A DNA stretch of 57,764 bases from positions 1-57,764 of the forward strand of contig CAZMCT010000008.1 in assembly GCA_964564785.1 (NCBI GenBank), in the 5' to 3' direction. The notes below the pieces were generated by a model, which was given only the letters and a program-made list of their open reading frames with translations, searched no databases and was not told where the DNA came from. The stretch comes from CAZMCT01 sp964564785. Its GTDB lineage: Bacteria > Planctomycetota > Phycisphaerae > UBA1845 > Fen-1342. Position 1 is the first letter of the stretch; each line of letters begins with the position of its first letter. Both the position numbers and the translations under genes were made by a program. Positions 25,549-36,814 of the stretch are shown here, piece by piece.

Positions 25549-27735
25549 GTGGCTGAGCGTTGCGGACGAGTGCTGGCAGTCGGGCCGGTTTTGCTGCTGA
25601 TCACAGGTTGCCTGGCGCCGCAGCCGGCGCGGCCGTTACCGACGTTCGACCAACTGCTGGGCGACAAACCGCTCAATTTCGGAGGGTGGTACGACGGAGG
25701 GCTGCGGTGGATGAAGGCGGGCGGGGCACTGCTGCATGAGCGCGAGGGGGTGCTTCAGCGCGTCGACCCGGTCACGGATGCGGCCACGCCGGCGTACGAC
25801 TGGCAGGCGCTGCGCGACGCCTTGAAGGCGCACCCCGACTTCGACGCCGGGGCGGCCGAGCACCTCGCGCGGCACCCGACGCGCGCCACGGACGACTACG
25901 CGGCCGTGCTGCTGGAACACGCGCAGGAGCTGTATTTCTACCGATTTAGCGAGGGAGTGCTGCGGAAACTGTCGGTGGGCGGGGGCGCGCGGCGCGAGCT
26001 GACGCTCAGCCCGACCGGCGGGTACGCGGCGTTCGTGCGCGACAGCGACCTGTACACGGTCGATACCGAGACCGGGCGGACCGCGCGGCTGACGCAGGAC
26101 GGCAGCGAGACGCTGCTCAACGGCTTGCTCGACTGGGTGTACCAGGAGGAGGTGTACGGCCGCGGGAACTGGCGGGCGTACTGGTGGTCGGACGACGGCG
26201 AGCGGCTGGCGTTTCTGCGGCTGGATGTGAGCCGCGAGCCGATCTACCCGCTGGTGGACTATTTGCCGCGGCACCCGGAGATGACGCCCCTGCGCTGGCC
26301 GAAGGCGGGCGACCCGAACGCGACGCTGCGGCTGGGGATCGTGCGGGCGGCGGGCGGCGAGGTGCGATGGGTCGACCTGTCGCCCTACGACCAGCAGGAC
26401 ATCCTGATCGTCGGCGTGTCGTGGTCGCCGGACGGGCATGTGCTCTTCGCGGTGCAGGACCGGGAGTCGCGCTGGCTGGAGCTGAACGACGTGGGCTCGG
26501 CCGGCGGAGCGTTTCAGACGCTGATCCGCGAGGACTCGCCGGCCTGGTTCGACTACGAGGGGCCGCCACGCTGGCTGAGGGACGGCACGTTCCTGTGGTC
26601 CAGCGCCCGCGACGGCTGGGAACACCTGTACCACTATGACCGCGACGGGCGGCTGATCGGCCGCGTGACCGCAGGGCCGTGGGAGGCCCGCGCCGTGCAC
26701 GGCGTGGACCCGGTGGCCGGCGTCGTCTACGTGAGCGGAACATACGACAGCCCCGTCGAGGAGCACCTGTACCGCGTCCCGCTGGCGGGCGGGCGGCCGG
26801 TGCGGCTGACGGACCCCGGTCTCGACCATGACGTCAAGGTCGATCCGCAATTCGCGTACTTCGTCGATGAATACGGCGACGTCCGCACTCCCACGCGGGT
26901 CGCGCTGCGCGACCGCGAGGGGCGGCTGGTGCGGATGATCAGCCGCAACGACGTGGCCGAGCTTCTACAGTACCGGCTGAGCCTGCCGGAGCTGCTGCGG
27001 ATCGCGCCCGAGGGCGGGCCGCCGCTGAACGGCGTGATCGTGCGGCCGCTGAACCGGCGGCCGGACCGCAAGTACCCGGTGTTCTGCATCGTGTACGGCG
27101 GGCCGCACATGCCGATCGTGCGCAACCGCTGGCGGGGCGAGTTCAACTTCATGCAATGGCTGGCGCAGCACGGCTGCATCGCGTGGATCTGCGACCCGTA
27201 CTCGGCCAGCGGCGAGGGCGCGGTGAGCGCGTGGACGGCCTGGCAGCGGTTGGGCGAGACGGAGGTGCGCGATCTGGAGCGCTCCCTCGCCTGGTTGGCC
27301 GAGCACGAGCAGGCGGACCTGGCGCGGGTGGCGATCCACGGCCACAGCTACGGCGGGTACCTCACGGCCTACGCCCTCACGCACAGCCGGATGTTCAGCG
27401 TTGGGATCGCCGGGGCCGCCCTGACCGACTGGCGCAATTACGACACGATCTACGCCGAGAAGCTGATGCGCACGCCTGCCAACAACCGGGCCGGCTACGA
27501 CCGGGCGTCGGCCGTGACGGCCGCGGCCGACCTGCGCGGGTGTCTGCTGCTGGTGCACGGTGGGATGGACGACAACGTGCATCTTCAGAACACCATGCAA
27601 TTCGTGGATGCGCTGCTGCGGGCCGGCAAGGACTTCGAGCTGATGATCTACCCCCGCGACGACCACGGAATCTGGCGCTACGAGAAGCACTGGCCGCGGA
27701 CGCACTACGAGTACATCGCGCGGCATCTCTGGTGA
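25549..27735 (+). CDS. S9 family peptidase (dipeptidyl-peptidase IV type)
   Basis: A serine exopeptidase of the prolyl oligopeptidase clan, 728 residues. A lipoprotein signal (LLLITGC, Cys about residue 21) predicts anchoring in the envelope. A seven- or eight-bladed beta-propeller occupies about residues 90-470 (repeats such as GYAAFVRDSDLYTVDTETG). The C-terminal hydrolase has the nucleophile in GHSYGGYLTAYAL (about residue 600), the acid in GGMDDNVHLQN and the histidine in RDDHGIWRYEKH. It probably trims dipeptides during protein scavenging. The GTG at 25549 has GCGAGGAGC upstream. It is 144 bp behind the YdjY gene and may be read from its own promoter. Confidence 0.92.
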   Translation: MAERCGRVLAVGPVLLLITGCLAPQPARPLPTFDQLLGDKPLNFGGWYDGGLRWMKAGGALLHEREGVLQRVDPVTDAATPAYDWQALRDALKAHPDFDAGAAEHLARHPTRATDDYAAVLLEHAQELYFYRFSEGVLRKLSVGGGARRELTLSPTGGYAAFVRDSDLYTVDTETGRTARLTQDGSETLLNGLLDWVYQEEVYGRGNWRAYWWSDDGERLAFLRLDVSREPIYPLVDYLPRHPEMTPLRWPKAGDPNATLRLGIVRAAGGEVRWVDLSPYDQQDILIVGVSWSPDGHVLFAVQDRESRWLELNDVGSAGGAFQTLIREDSPAWFDYEGPPRWLRDGTFLWSSARDGWEHLYHYDRDGRLIGRVTAGPWEARAVHGVDPVAGVVYVSGTYDSPVEEHLYRVPLAGGRPVRLTDPGLDHDVKVDPQFAYFVDEYGDVRTPTRVALRDREGRLVRMISRNDVAELLQYRLSLPELLRIAPEGGPPLNGVIVRPLNRRPDRKYPVFCIVYGGPHMPIVRNRWRGEFNFMQWLAQHGCIAWICDPYSASGEGAVSAWTAWQRLGETEVRDLERSLAWLAEHEQADLARVAIHGHSYGGYLTAYALTHSRMFSVGIAGAALTDWRNYDTIYAEKLMRTPANNRAGYDRASAVTAAADLRGCLLLVHGGMDDNVHLQNTMQFVDALLRAGKDFELMIYPRDDHGIWRYEKHWPRTHYEYIARHLW

Positions 27736-27755
27736 TGCGCGGCGCGGCGGGCCGG

Positions 27756-27784
27756 TTGGGTGCGGGCGGGCCGCGGGCTATAGT
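27756..27784 (+). promoter_or_regulatory. lysS promoter with near-leaderless spacing
   Basis: TTGGGT (27756-27761), a 17-nt spacer, then TATAGT (27779-27784). 8 nt separate it from the ATG at 27793. No Shine-Dalgarno sequence is present. Confidence 0.55.
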
Positions 27785-27792
27785 AGGCTCCC

Positions 27793-29469
27793 ATGAGCGA
27801 CCAGATCAGCGATCGCCGGGCGAAGCTGGACAAGATTCGCGCCCTGGGCTTCGATCCCTACGGGGGGCGGTTCCCGAGCGTCACGCCCAACGGCGAGATC
27901 CGCGAGGTGGGGGAGCGGCTGAACATCGAGGCGGGACAGATCTGCGAGCTCGACGCCGCCCGCTTCCGTGCGGCCGGGCGCGTGGTGCTCTACCGCGACA
28001 TCGGCAGCCTGATCTTCATGACCGTGCGCGACCGCACGGGCGAGCTCCAGTTCGGCCTTAGCAAAAAGATGCTCGCCGGCCCGGTTGAGGCGGTCTCGCG
28101 CAGCGCGGGCGGGGTGGGCAGCGCCGCGTCGTCGGGAGCGGCGGGGAGCGGCCCGGACGCCGCCGCCGCTTGGAAGCTCGCCAAGCTCCTCGACCTCGGC
28201 GACATCGTCGGCGTGGACGGCCGGCTGGGGCGCACCAAGACCGGTGAGCTGACGCTGTGGGCCGACCGCTTCGGGCTGCTGAGCAAGGCCGTGCGGCCGC
28301 CGCCCGAGAAATGGCACGGGTTGGCCGACATCGAGCTGCGCTACCGCCGCCGCTACGTCGACCTGTTCGCGAACCCCGAGTCGCAGCGGGTGTTCCTGCT
28401 GCGGGCGGCGATCCTCCAGCACGTGCGCGACGTGCTGCACCGCCGCGGTTTTGTCGAGGTGGAGACGCCGGTGCTCCAGCCGATCTACGGCGGGGCGGCC
28501 GCCCGGCCGTTCACCACGCACCACAACACGCTCGGCATGGACCTGTACCTGCGGATCTCGCCCGAGCTGTACCTCAAGCGGCTGCTGGTGGGCGGGCTCG
28601 AGCGGGTGTACGAGCTGGCCCGCTGCTTCCGCAACGAGGGCATCAGCCCGCGGCACAACCCCGAGTTCACCATGCTCGAGCTGTACCAGGCGTACGGCGA
28701 TTACCACGACATGATGGACATCACGGAGGAAGTCGTGGCCGGGGCGGCGCGGCGGGTCCTCGGGGACTACCGCGTCGGCCACGGTGCCCCCGATGCCGAG
28801 GGTATGCGGCCGGAGGTCATCGATTTCACGCCGCCCTGGCCGCGGCGACGCTACGCGGACCTGCTGCGCGAGTACGCGGGCGTCGATCTGCACGACGCCG
28901 CGGCCGTGCTGCGCAAGGCCCGCGAGATCGGTCTGCTCGCGCGGCTCGAAAAGGCCGCCGCGGCCGCGGCCAGGGGCGCCGACCCGGCCAAGGTCGGCCC
29001 GCCGGGCATGGAGCAGTTGCCCAACCCGAGTGTACCGCCCGGCCAGATCGACCCGGTGCTGGTCGCCAACGCGCTGTTCGAGGACCTGGTCGAGCCGCAC
29101 CTACGCGGGCCGACGTTCGTGATCGACTATCCCGCGCCGCTGTGCCCGCTGACGCGCCGCGACCCGGCCGACCCGCGGATCGCCCTGCGCTTCGAGGCCT
29201 ACGTGCACGGGATGGAGATCGGCAACGCGTACAGCGAGCTGAACGACCCGGAGATGCAGCGGGCGAACCTCGCGGCCCAGGTCGCGGGCGAAGGCGAAGA
29301 GACCATGCGGGTGATGGACGAGGACTTCGTCGAGGCGCTCGAGCACGGCATGCCGCCGGCCGGCGGGTTGGGCATCGGCATCGACCGGCTCGTCATGCTC
29401 CTGACCGGCTCGGCCAGCATTCGCGACGTGCTGCTGTTCCCCCTCCAGCGGCCGCAGGCGACGCCGTAG
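27793..29469 (+). CDS. lysS: Lysyl-tRNA synthetase, class II
   Basis: Charges tRNA-Lys. 558 residues, longer than the usual 500. The N-terminal OB fold (VLYRDIGSLIFMTVRD) is followed by the class II core. RYRRRYVDLF, VETPVLQPIYGGAAARPF (motif 1), RCFRNEGISPRHNPEFTMLE (motif 2) and GLGIGIDRLVMLL (motif 3) are all present. Two insertions explain the extra length: an Ala/Gly/Ser-rich segment inside the OB fold (about residues 100-125), and an Ala-rich helix before EDLVEPHLRGPTFVIDYP. The key residues appear intact. A single gene. Confidence 0.95.
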   Translation: MSDQISDRRAKLDKIRALGFDPYGGRFPSVTPNGEIREVGERLNIEAGQICELDAARFRAAGRVVLYRDIGSLIFMTVRDRTGELQFGLSKKMLAGPVEAVSRSAGGVGSAASSGAAGSGPDAAAAWKLAKLLDLGDIVGVDGRLGRTKTGELTLWADRFGLLSKAVRPPPEKWHGLADIELRYRRRYVDLFANPESQRVFLLRAAILQHVRDVLHRRGFVEVETPVLQPIYGGAAARPFTTHHNTLGMDLYLRISPELYLKRLLVGGLERVYELARCFRNEGISPRHNPEFTMLELYQAYGDYHDMMDITEEVVAGAARRVLGDYRVGHGAPDAEGMRPEVIDFTPPWPRRRYADLLREYAGVDLHDAAAVLRKAREIGLLARLEKAAAAAARGADPAKVGPPGMEQLPNPSVPPGQIDPVLVANALFEDLVEPHLRGPTFVIDYPAPLCPLTRRDPADPRIALRFEAYVHGMEIGNAYSELNDPEMQRANLAAQVAGEGEETMRVMDEDFVEALEHGMPPAGGLGIGIDRLVMLLTGSASIRDVLLFPLQRPQATP

Positions 29470-29588
29470 TATCAGACCTCCGAGTCCGACGTTTTCCGTG
29501 CTCGCCGCGGCCGGCGGCCCGGCGCTACTTCACGCTGCGAAACGCACACCCGCAGTCCGCAATCCGGCCGCTCCGCGAGACCACGCGC

Positions 29589-29846
29589 TCAGGGCACCAC
29601 GCGGTAGACCTTGTCATGCTCGCGGGCATGGTCGATCACCTTGATGCCGATCGAGTCGCCCGGCCTGGCGATCTGCACCGGGGCATGCTCCACCTGCATC
29701 GAATCGACGTGCTGCGTGAAGTCCGAGGTGTGGCCGACAATGTGAATCGTGTCGCCGACCGTGAGCTGGCCGTCGGTGATCGAGATTGCGGCGACGCCGG
29801 CCTTCGAGAAGTAGTGGGTGACGGTGCCGATGAGTTGCTCGGCCAT
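29589..29846 (-). CDS. EF-Tu domain-2-like mini-protein
   Basis: 85 residues, a lone beta-barrel of the translation-factor domain 2 type: LIGTVTHYFSKAGVAAISI, VGDTIHIVGHTSDFTQHVDSM, and HAPVQIARPGDSIGIKV follow the strand order of that fold. It has no GTPase domain, so it cannot act as an elongation factor itself. Similar stand-alone proteins are annotated as translation elongation factor-like, role unknown. AGGAGT lies 6-11 nt before the ATG. TATGAT at 29874-29879 is a probable -10, giving a leader of about 20 nt. Confidence 0.8.
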   Translation of the reverse strand: MAEQLIGTVTHYFSKAGVAAISITDGQLTVGDTIHIVGHTSDFTQHVDSMQVEHAPVQIARPGDSIGIKVIDHAREHDKVYRVVP

Positions 29847-29873
29847 GGCATGACTCCTGATGTGAACGGGCGG

Positions 29874-29879
29874 ATCATA
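29874..29879 (-). promoter_or_regulatory. -10 element of the EF-Tu domain-2-like gene
   Basis: TATGAT on the minus strand, 27 nt before the ATG at 29846, with the ribosome site AGGAGT in between. This gene appears to be led by a normal short leader, in contrast to its leaderless neighbours. Confidence 0.4.
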
Positions 29880-29900
29880 CCGCGCCGCCCGGGGCGGAGT

Positions 29901-30608
29901 TCAAGGCCCGATGGCGAGCAACGCCTGGAGTTTGGGGCGCAGCGCTTCCGTCCAGCGCCGATAGCCCTCCGCGTTCAGGTGCAGCCGATCGGGCAGGTAG
30001 CATTCCGCCCGGGGCTGCCCGCCAGTGTCGAGCAGCGGAGTGGCCGTGTCGACCACGTGCAGGTGCGGGTCGTCGGCCGCCAGGCCGCGGATGAGCTCGT
30101 TGGCGGCCTGCATCCGCGGCCAGTGCTCCCAGCGTGCGGGACTGGGCTTGATGGCCAGAAAGACGACGGGCGTTCGTGGCCACTCCGACCGCACGCGTCG
30201 CAGGAAGGCGGCGAAGTCGTCGCGGACTGCTGCGGGCACGCGGCCGGAGGCGATGTCGTTGTCGCCCGCGTAGAACACGATCACGCGCGGGCGATAGGGC
30301 TTCACCACGCGGTCGAAGAAGTATGTCACGTCGGTGACGTGCGAGCCGCCGAACCCGCGGTTGATGACGGCCAGCGCGGGGAAGCTCTCGTGCGTCGGCC
30401 ACAGGCGGATGCTCGAGCTGCCGACGAACAGGACGGCGTGCTCGGGGACCGAGTTGCGCGCGTCCGACTCGGCGAAGCGCTCGATCTCGGCGGCGAAACG
30501 CTGCGGGTCGGGCTCGGCCGGGCGGGATTCCTGGGCGCGCAGCGGCACGGTGGCCGCCAGGCCGACGACCAGGGCCAGGGCCGACATTCGATGAATGCGG
30601 GTGTTCAT
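29901..30608 (-). CDS. SGNH/GDSL hydrolase, secreted
   Basis: 235 residues with a signal peptide (LALVVGLAATVPLRAQ). The four SGNH blocks are clear: VGSSSIRLW (catalytic Ser), NRGFGGSHVTD (Gly), YAGDNDIASG (Asn) and DRLHLNAEGY (Asp and His). Members hydrolyse esters or acetyl groups on carbohydrates and lipids. The substrate is unknown; a role in polysaccharide deacetylation is common for secreted planctomycete members. TAGAAT lies 7 nt before the ATG, so it may be leaderless. Confidence 0.9.
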   Translation of the reverse strand: MNTRIHRMSALALVVGLAATVPLRAQESRPAEPDPQRFAAEIERFAESDARNSVPEHAVLFVGSSSIRLWPTHESFPALAVINRGFGGSHVTDVTYFFDRVVKPYRPRVIVFYAGDNDIASGRVPAAVRDDFAAFLRRVRSEWPRTPVVFLAIKPSPARWEHWPRMQAANELIRGLAADDPHLHVVDTATPLLDTGGQPRAECYLPDRLHLNAEGYRRWTEALRPKLQALLAIGP

Positions 30609-30615
30609 GGCGGGA

Positions 30616-30621
30616 ATTCTA
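30616..30621 (-). promoter_or_regulatory. -10-like hexamer with leaderless spacing (SGNH gene)
   Basis: TAGAAT on the minus strand, 7 nt before the ATG at 30608. No obvious -35 element is present. Confidence 0.4.
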
Positions 30622-30964
30622 GCCGAAGAGGTGGCACCCTCCGAGCGGTCTTGCCCCGACTGGCCGCGGTGCGGATGCGGGGTGCGTTACGCCACGGCCC
30701 TGCGCGGCTGCGCCGCTTCGGACCGTGCCACGCCGGCGGCCGCGCGAGGCGCGGGCCGCTACCCGGGTTGGACTTCCACCTGGAGCACCTCGCGCCACGG
30801 CCCTGCGCGGCTGCGCCGCTTCGGACCGTGCCACGCCGGCGGCCGCGCGAGGCGCGGGCCGCTACCCGGGTTGGACTTCCACCTGGAGCACCTCGCGCCA
30901 CGGCCCTGCGCGGCTGCGCCGCTTTGGACCGTGCCACCCTGGCGGCCGCGCGAGGCGCGGGCCG

Positions 30965-33589
<2,625 letters not shown>

Positions 33590-33823
33590 GAAACACTCCC
33601 AACCGCGTCCCCACCGACGCCTCGCCAGCCGACGAGACCACCACTTCACGCTGTAGCGCCCGGCGGCTCGCCGGCCGAAGCGTCGCCGGCGGACGACCGC
33701 AGCATGTCCCGTGCCGCACGCAATTATCTGTAACTCTCTATTAGAATTAGCGTTGTATTCAGTGCCGCCCCGCCCCCACGTGCCGGATTGACACGCCTGG
33801 CAGGCAGCCGGCACCATCCGGCC
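33590..33823. promoter_or_regulatory. Divergent promoter region clpB / kinase-like gene
   Basis: An AT-rich stretch at about 33721-33760 (with TAATTC, TAATAG and TACAGA on the minus strand) is the likely clpB promoter, leaving a leader of about 125 nt. On the plus strand TTGACA at 33788-33793 precedes CACCAT (33812-33817), which lies 6 nt before the ATG at 33824. Confidence 0.45.
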
Positions 33824-34489
33824 ATGAAACACCCCAGTCCCGCCGCCAGCCGCAAGCTGTGCCCGAAGATCATCCTCGAAGGCACGCGGCTGACACTCAA
33901 GACCGAGCTCGCGTTCGCCCTGAACGAGCACCCACGGATCGTCGGCCCGCGGAAGTACCGCTACCACTCGCCGCTGATCTCGGCCGAGTGGTGCGCGCTG
34001 ACCAACATCCCGTGGGGCCGCGGGCTGATCAACTTCGACGCGGACGAGGAGCCACAGGCGATCGAGACGTACGCGACCTGGGCGCGGCTGTTCGAACTCC
34101 AGCGCTACTACTCCTGGATCATCGACCGCTTCCACCTCTCGACACGCGTCTGGCAGCGGCTGCACCGTGGACGCGATGTGGAGTTCAACTGGCTGGAGGA
34201 ACGGCTGGCGCCCCTGGGCTTCCGCGTGATCTTTTGCACGCGGATGCCGGAGTCGTTCGCCGCCGCCCGGGCCGAGCGGCTGAAGGTCTCCGGCAACCCG
34301 CGGCAATACGACGACCTCGACGTGTTCATCCGCGAGCAGGAGGAGTTCCGCCGCGTGCTGTGCGGTGACGGCGGCCGCGGGACGATCCTGCCGGTCCTCG
34401 AACTCGACGTGTCGGACAGCGACATTCCCGCCGCGGCCGCGCGCGTCGCGGACTGGCTCGAACATGTCGGCGGCCTCTGGGCCCGATGA
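33824..34489 (+). CDS. P-loop kinase-like protein with degenerate Walker A
   Basis: 221 residues. IILEGTRLTLKTELAFALNE aligns with the P-loop of thymidylate and deoxynucleoside kinases (EGPDGSGKTTLA), but the glycine before the lysine is a leucine; Gly, Lys and Thr survive. IDRFHLSTRVWQ matches the DRxxxS motif of these kinases, and a later RVIFCTRMPESFAAARAERL could be the LID region. It may be a modified nucleotide kinase or a nucleotide-binding protein that has lost activity. TTGACA upstream and the absence of a ribosome site suggest leaderless expression. It is divergent from clpB. Confidence 0.7.
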   Translation: MKHPSPAASRKLCPKIILEGTRLTLKTELAFALNEHPRIVGPRKYRYHSPLISAEWCALTNIPWGRGLINFDADEEPQAIETYATWARLFELQRYYSWIIDRFHLSTRVWQRLHRGRDVEFNWLEERLAPLGFRVIFCTRMPESFAAARAERLKVSGNPRQYDDLDVFIREQEEFRRVLCGDGGRGTILPVLELDVSDSDIPAAAARVADWLEHVGGLWAR

Positions 34490-34557
34490 CGGGCGCGCCG
34501 ACGGACGCGACGCCCACACCACCCACCGGTCGCCGTTGCACATCCACCGCCACTCTC

Positions 34558-34563
34558 TACAAT
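34558..34563 (+). promoter_or_regulatory. -10-like hexamer upstream of yidC
   Basis: TACAAT, with transcription expected near 34570. An in-frame GTG (34577) and the preferred ATG (34625) lie downstream. The hexamer overlaps the first in-frame ATG (34562), which is therefore unlikely to be used. Confidence 0.4.
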
Positions 34564-34624
34564 GCCCGATTCACGGGTGGCACGGGCCGCTGGCCCCATA
34601 GAGCACGGCGAACTCGAGCGCGGC

Positions 34625-36814
34625 ATGCAAGGTGAGACCCGGCGCATCCTGCTGGCGATGGTCGTGGCCCTTGCGGTCATGATCGTCTACCAGATCGTCA
34701 TCAATCGCATCCTACCGCCCCCCAAGCCCATTCCGCCCGCCACGGCCACCGCTCCCGCGACCGCTCCGGCCTACGCCGCCCCCGGCATCAGTCCGACCAC
34801 GAGCGCCCCCGCCGCGCCCGGCGCCGCGGGCCCGCAGACCGCGGCGCAGCCCGGGTTCAGCTTCGTCTCGGCCGATGACCTCCGTCCGCTGACGCTGGGC
34901 GGAGGCGCAAGCGACCCGTTGCAGGTCGAACTGACGCCCCGCGGCGCGGGCCTGATCGCGTTGCAGTTGACGACTCGCAATAAGAAGGGCGACTACCTGT
35001 ATCGAGCGGAGCGCGGTTCCGCCGAGCCCTACAAGCTGCTGTGGCCGGTCGAAGACGGCCCTCGGACGCATGTTTCGTTTTCGACGCACCGCATCCGGAT
35101 CAACGAGCATGACCGGGCGTACTCGCTCCACGACGTGGTGTGGCACGCCGCGCAATCCGGGCCGAACCGGGCCGAGTTCACCACGACGCTGCGCGGCGAC
35201 GACGGCCGCGATCTGCTGCATCTGACCAAGACGTACCAGCTCCTGGACGGCAAGCCGGTGTTCGAGTTTGCGCTCACCGTCGGCAACGTTTCCTCCACGC
35301 CCCTCACGGTGGTCCTCGAACAGGACGGCCCGCTGGGAATCCGCCACGAGGATCCGCAGCGCGACGAGCGCCGGTTGCTCGCAACCCAGGTCACCGATGG
35401 CAAGGTCGAGCTTAACCGCGCCCAAGACTGGAATGCGCTCCAGAAGGCCACGCTCGACCCCCTGGCGGGACACGTCAACCTGCTTTCCGCTCAGCGCGGC
35501 CCGTTCGTGTGGACCGCTCTTTCCAACAAATATTTCGCGGTCTTCACGCGGCCGGTGACGGCGGCCGAGGGCGGCCCCGGCCCGATCGCGGGCGCCGTCG
35601 GCTTGGTCGCAGCGCCGAACCTGCCGCTGATGCCCGGCGACCCGTGCGCGCGCGGCGATCTGCTCGCGCGCTTGGTGTCGAAGGCCGAACCGCTCTCGCC
35701 CGGGGCGGCCGCACAGTTCCGGTTCGAGGTTTACGCCGGGCCGAAGGATGTCGATCACGTCCGGCAGGCCCACGCGACCTACGCCGACCAATACCGCTAC
35801 CAGCTTGCGCAGACGGTGGATGCCACCTGCTGCCCGTGCCAGTTCCTGTGGTTGCAGGAGCTGATGGTCTGGCTGCTGGAGAAGATCCACGCCGTGGTCC
35901 GCAACTACGGCGTGGCGATCATCGTGCTGGTGATCATCGTCCGCTCGCTCCTGCACCCTCTGGCGGTCTGGCAGCAGAAGTCGATGTACCGCACCCAGGA
36001 GGCGATGGGCCGGGTCCAGCCGAAGATGGAGGCGATCCGCGAGAAGTACGCCAACGACAAGGTCCGCCAGAACCAGGAGATGATGAAGCTCTGGGCCGAC
36101 GAAGGCGTGAATCCGGCCGCGAACTTCGTCGCGTTCATCCCGCTGTTTATTCAGACGCCGATCCTGATCGCTCTGTGGCAGGCGCTGAACACCGACGTGC
36201 ATCTGCGGCACGCGCCGTTCGACGGCTACTGGATCACCGACCTCTCGGCCCCCGACGCCCTGATCCGCTTCCCCCAGCCGATCCACATCCCCTTGCTGAG
36301 CTGGTTCATGGGCGAGATCTCCTCCCTCAACCTCCTGCCCGTCATCATGGGGGTGAGCATGTGGCTCCAGCAGAAGTACATGCCCAAGCCGCGACATGTG
36401 CAGGAACGCCTCGAAGCCACCCGCGGCAAGCCGGCCCCGTCCGCACCGCGTCGAGCGGGAAGCATGACGCCCGAGGAGCAGCTCCGCCAGCAGCAGATCA
36501 TGAGCTACATGATGTCCATTTTCTTCCCGCTCATGTTCTATAAGATGCCCAGCGGCCTGAACCTCTACTGGCTCGCCACCAACGTCTTCGGCATCTGCGA
36601 GTCGCTCATAATCCGCCGCCAGATCGACGCCGAGCGCCAACGTCGCGAGGCGGAGGGACCGGCCCCGGCCCCCGCCAAGCGCCCTCGGTCGGGAGGGGGC
36701 CTCCTGAGCCGCTTTCTCAGCCACATCGCCAGCCAGGCCGAGGAACTCCAGCGCAAGGCCGACGAGCTCGCCAAGACCGAGACGCCGCGGAAAAAGGACG
36801 GAAGGAAAAAGTGA
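34625..36814 (+). CDS. yidC: Membrane protein insertase YidC
   Basis: Inserts and folds inner-membrane proteins with or without SecYEG. 729 residues from this start, longer than E. coli (548). It has an N-terminal membrane anchor (RRILLAMVVALAVMIVYQ), a Pro/Ala-rich linker, and a large periplasmic beta domain (about 80-390). The conserved five-helix insertase core begins at VRNYGVAIIVLVIIVRSLLHPL and includes FIPLFIQTPILIALWQAL and YMMSIFFPLMFYKMPSGLNLYW. The tail is Lys-rich (KKDGRKK), likely contacting the ribosome. The start could also be GTG 34577. The stop overlaps the next gene by GTGA. Confidence 0.93.
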   Translation: MQGETRRILLAMVVALAVMIVYQIVINRILPPPKPIPPATATAPATAPAYAAPGISPTTSAPAAPGAAGPQTAAQPGFSFVSADDLRPLTLGGGASDPLQVELTPRGAGLIALQLTTRNKKGDYLYRAERGSAEPYKLLWPVEDGPRTHVSFSTHRIRINEHDRAYSLHDVVWHAAQSGPNRAEFTTTLRGDDGRDLLHLTKTYQLLDGKPVFEFALTVGNVSSTPLTVVLEQDGPLGIRHEDPQRDERRLLATQVTDGKVELNRAQDWNALQKATLDPLAGHVNLLSAQRGPFVWTALSNKYFAVFTRPVTAAEGGPGPIAGAVGLVAAPNLPLMPGDPCARGDLLARLVSKAEPLSPGAAAQFRFEVYAGPKDVDHVRQAHATYADQYRYQLAQTVDATCCPCQFLWLQELMVWLLEKIHAVVRNYGVAIIVLVIIVRSLLHPLAVWQQKSMYRTQEAMGRVQPKMEAIREKYANDKVRQNQEMMKLWADEGVNPAANFVAFIPLFIQTPILIALWQALNTDVHLRHAPFDGYWITDLSAPDALIRFPQPIHIPLLSWFMGEISSLNLLPVIMGVSMWLQQKYMPKPRHVQERLEATRGKPAPSAPRRAGSMTPEEQLRQQQIMSYMMSIFFPLMFYKMPSGLNLYWLATNVFGICESLIIRRQIDAERQRREAEGPAPAPAKRPRSGGGLLSRFLSHIASQAEELQRKADELAKTETPRKKDGRKK

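Noticed and set aside
33590..33823. CIRCE or heat-shock sigma-32 control of clpB
   Set aside because: Neither the TTAGCACTC inverted repeat nor a clear CTTGAA / CCCCAT pair is present, only an AT-rich promoter-like segment.
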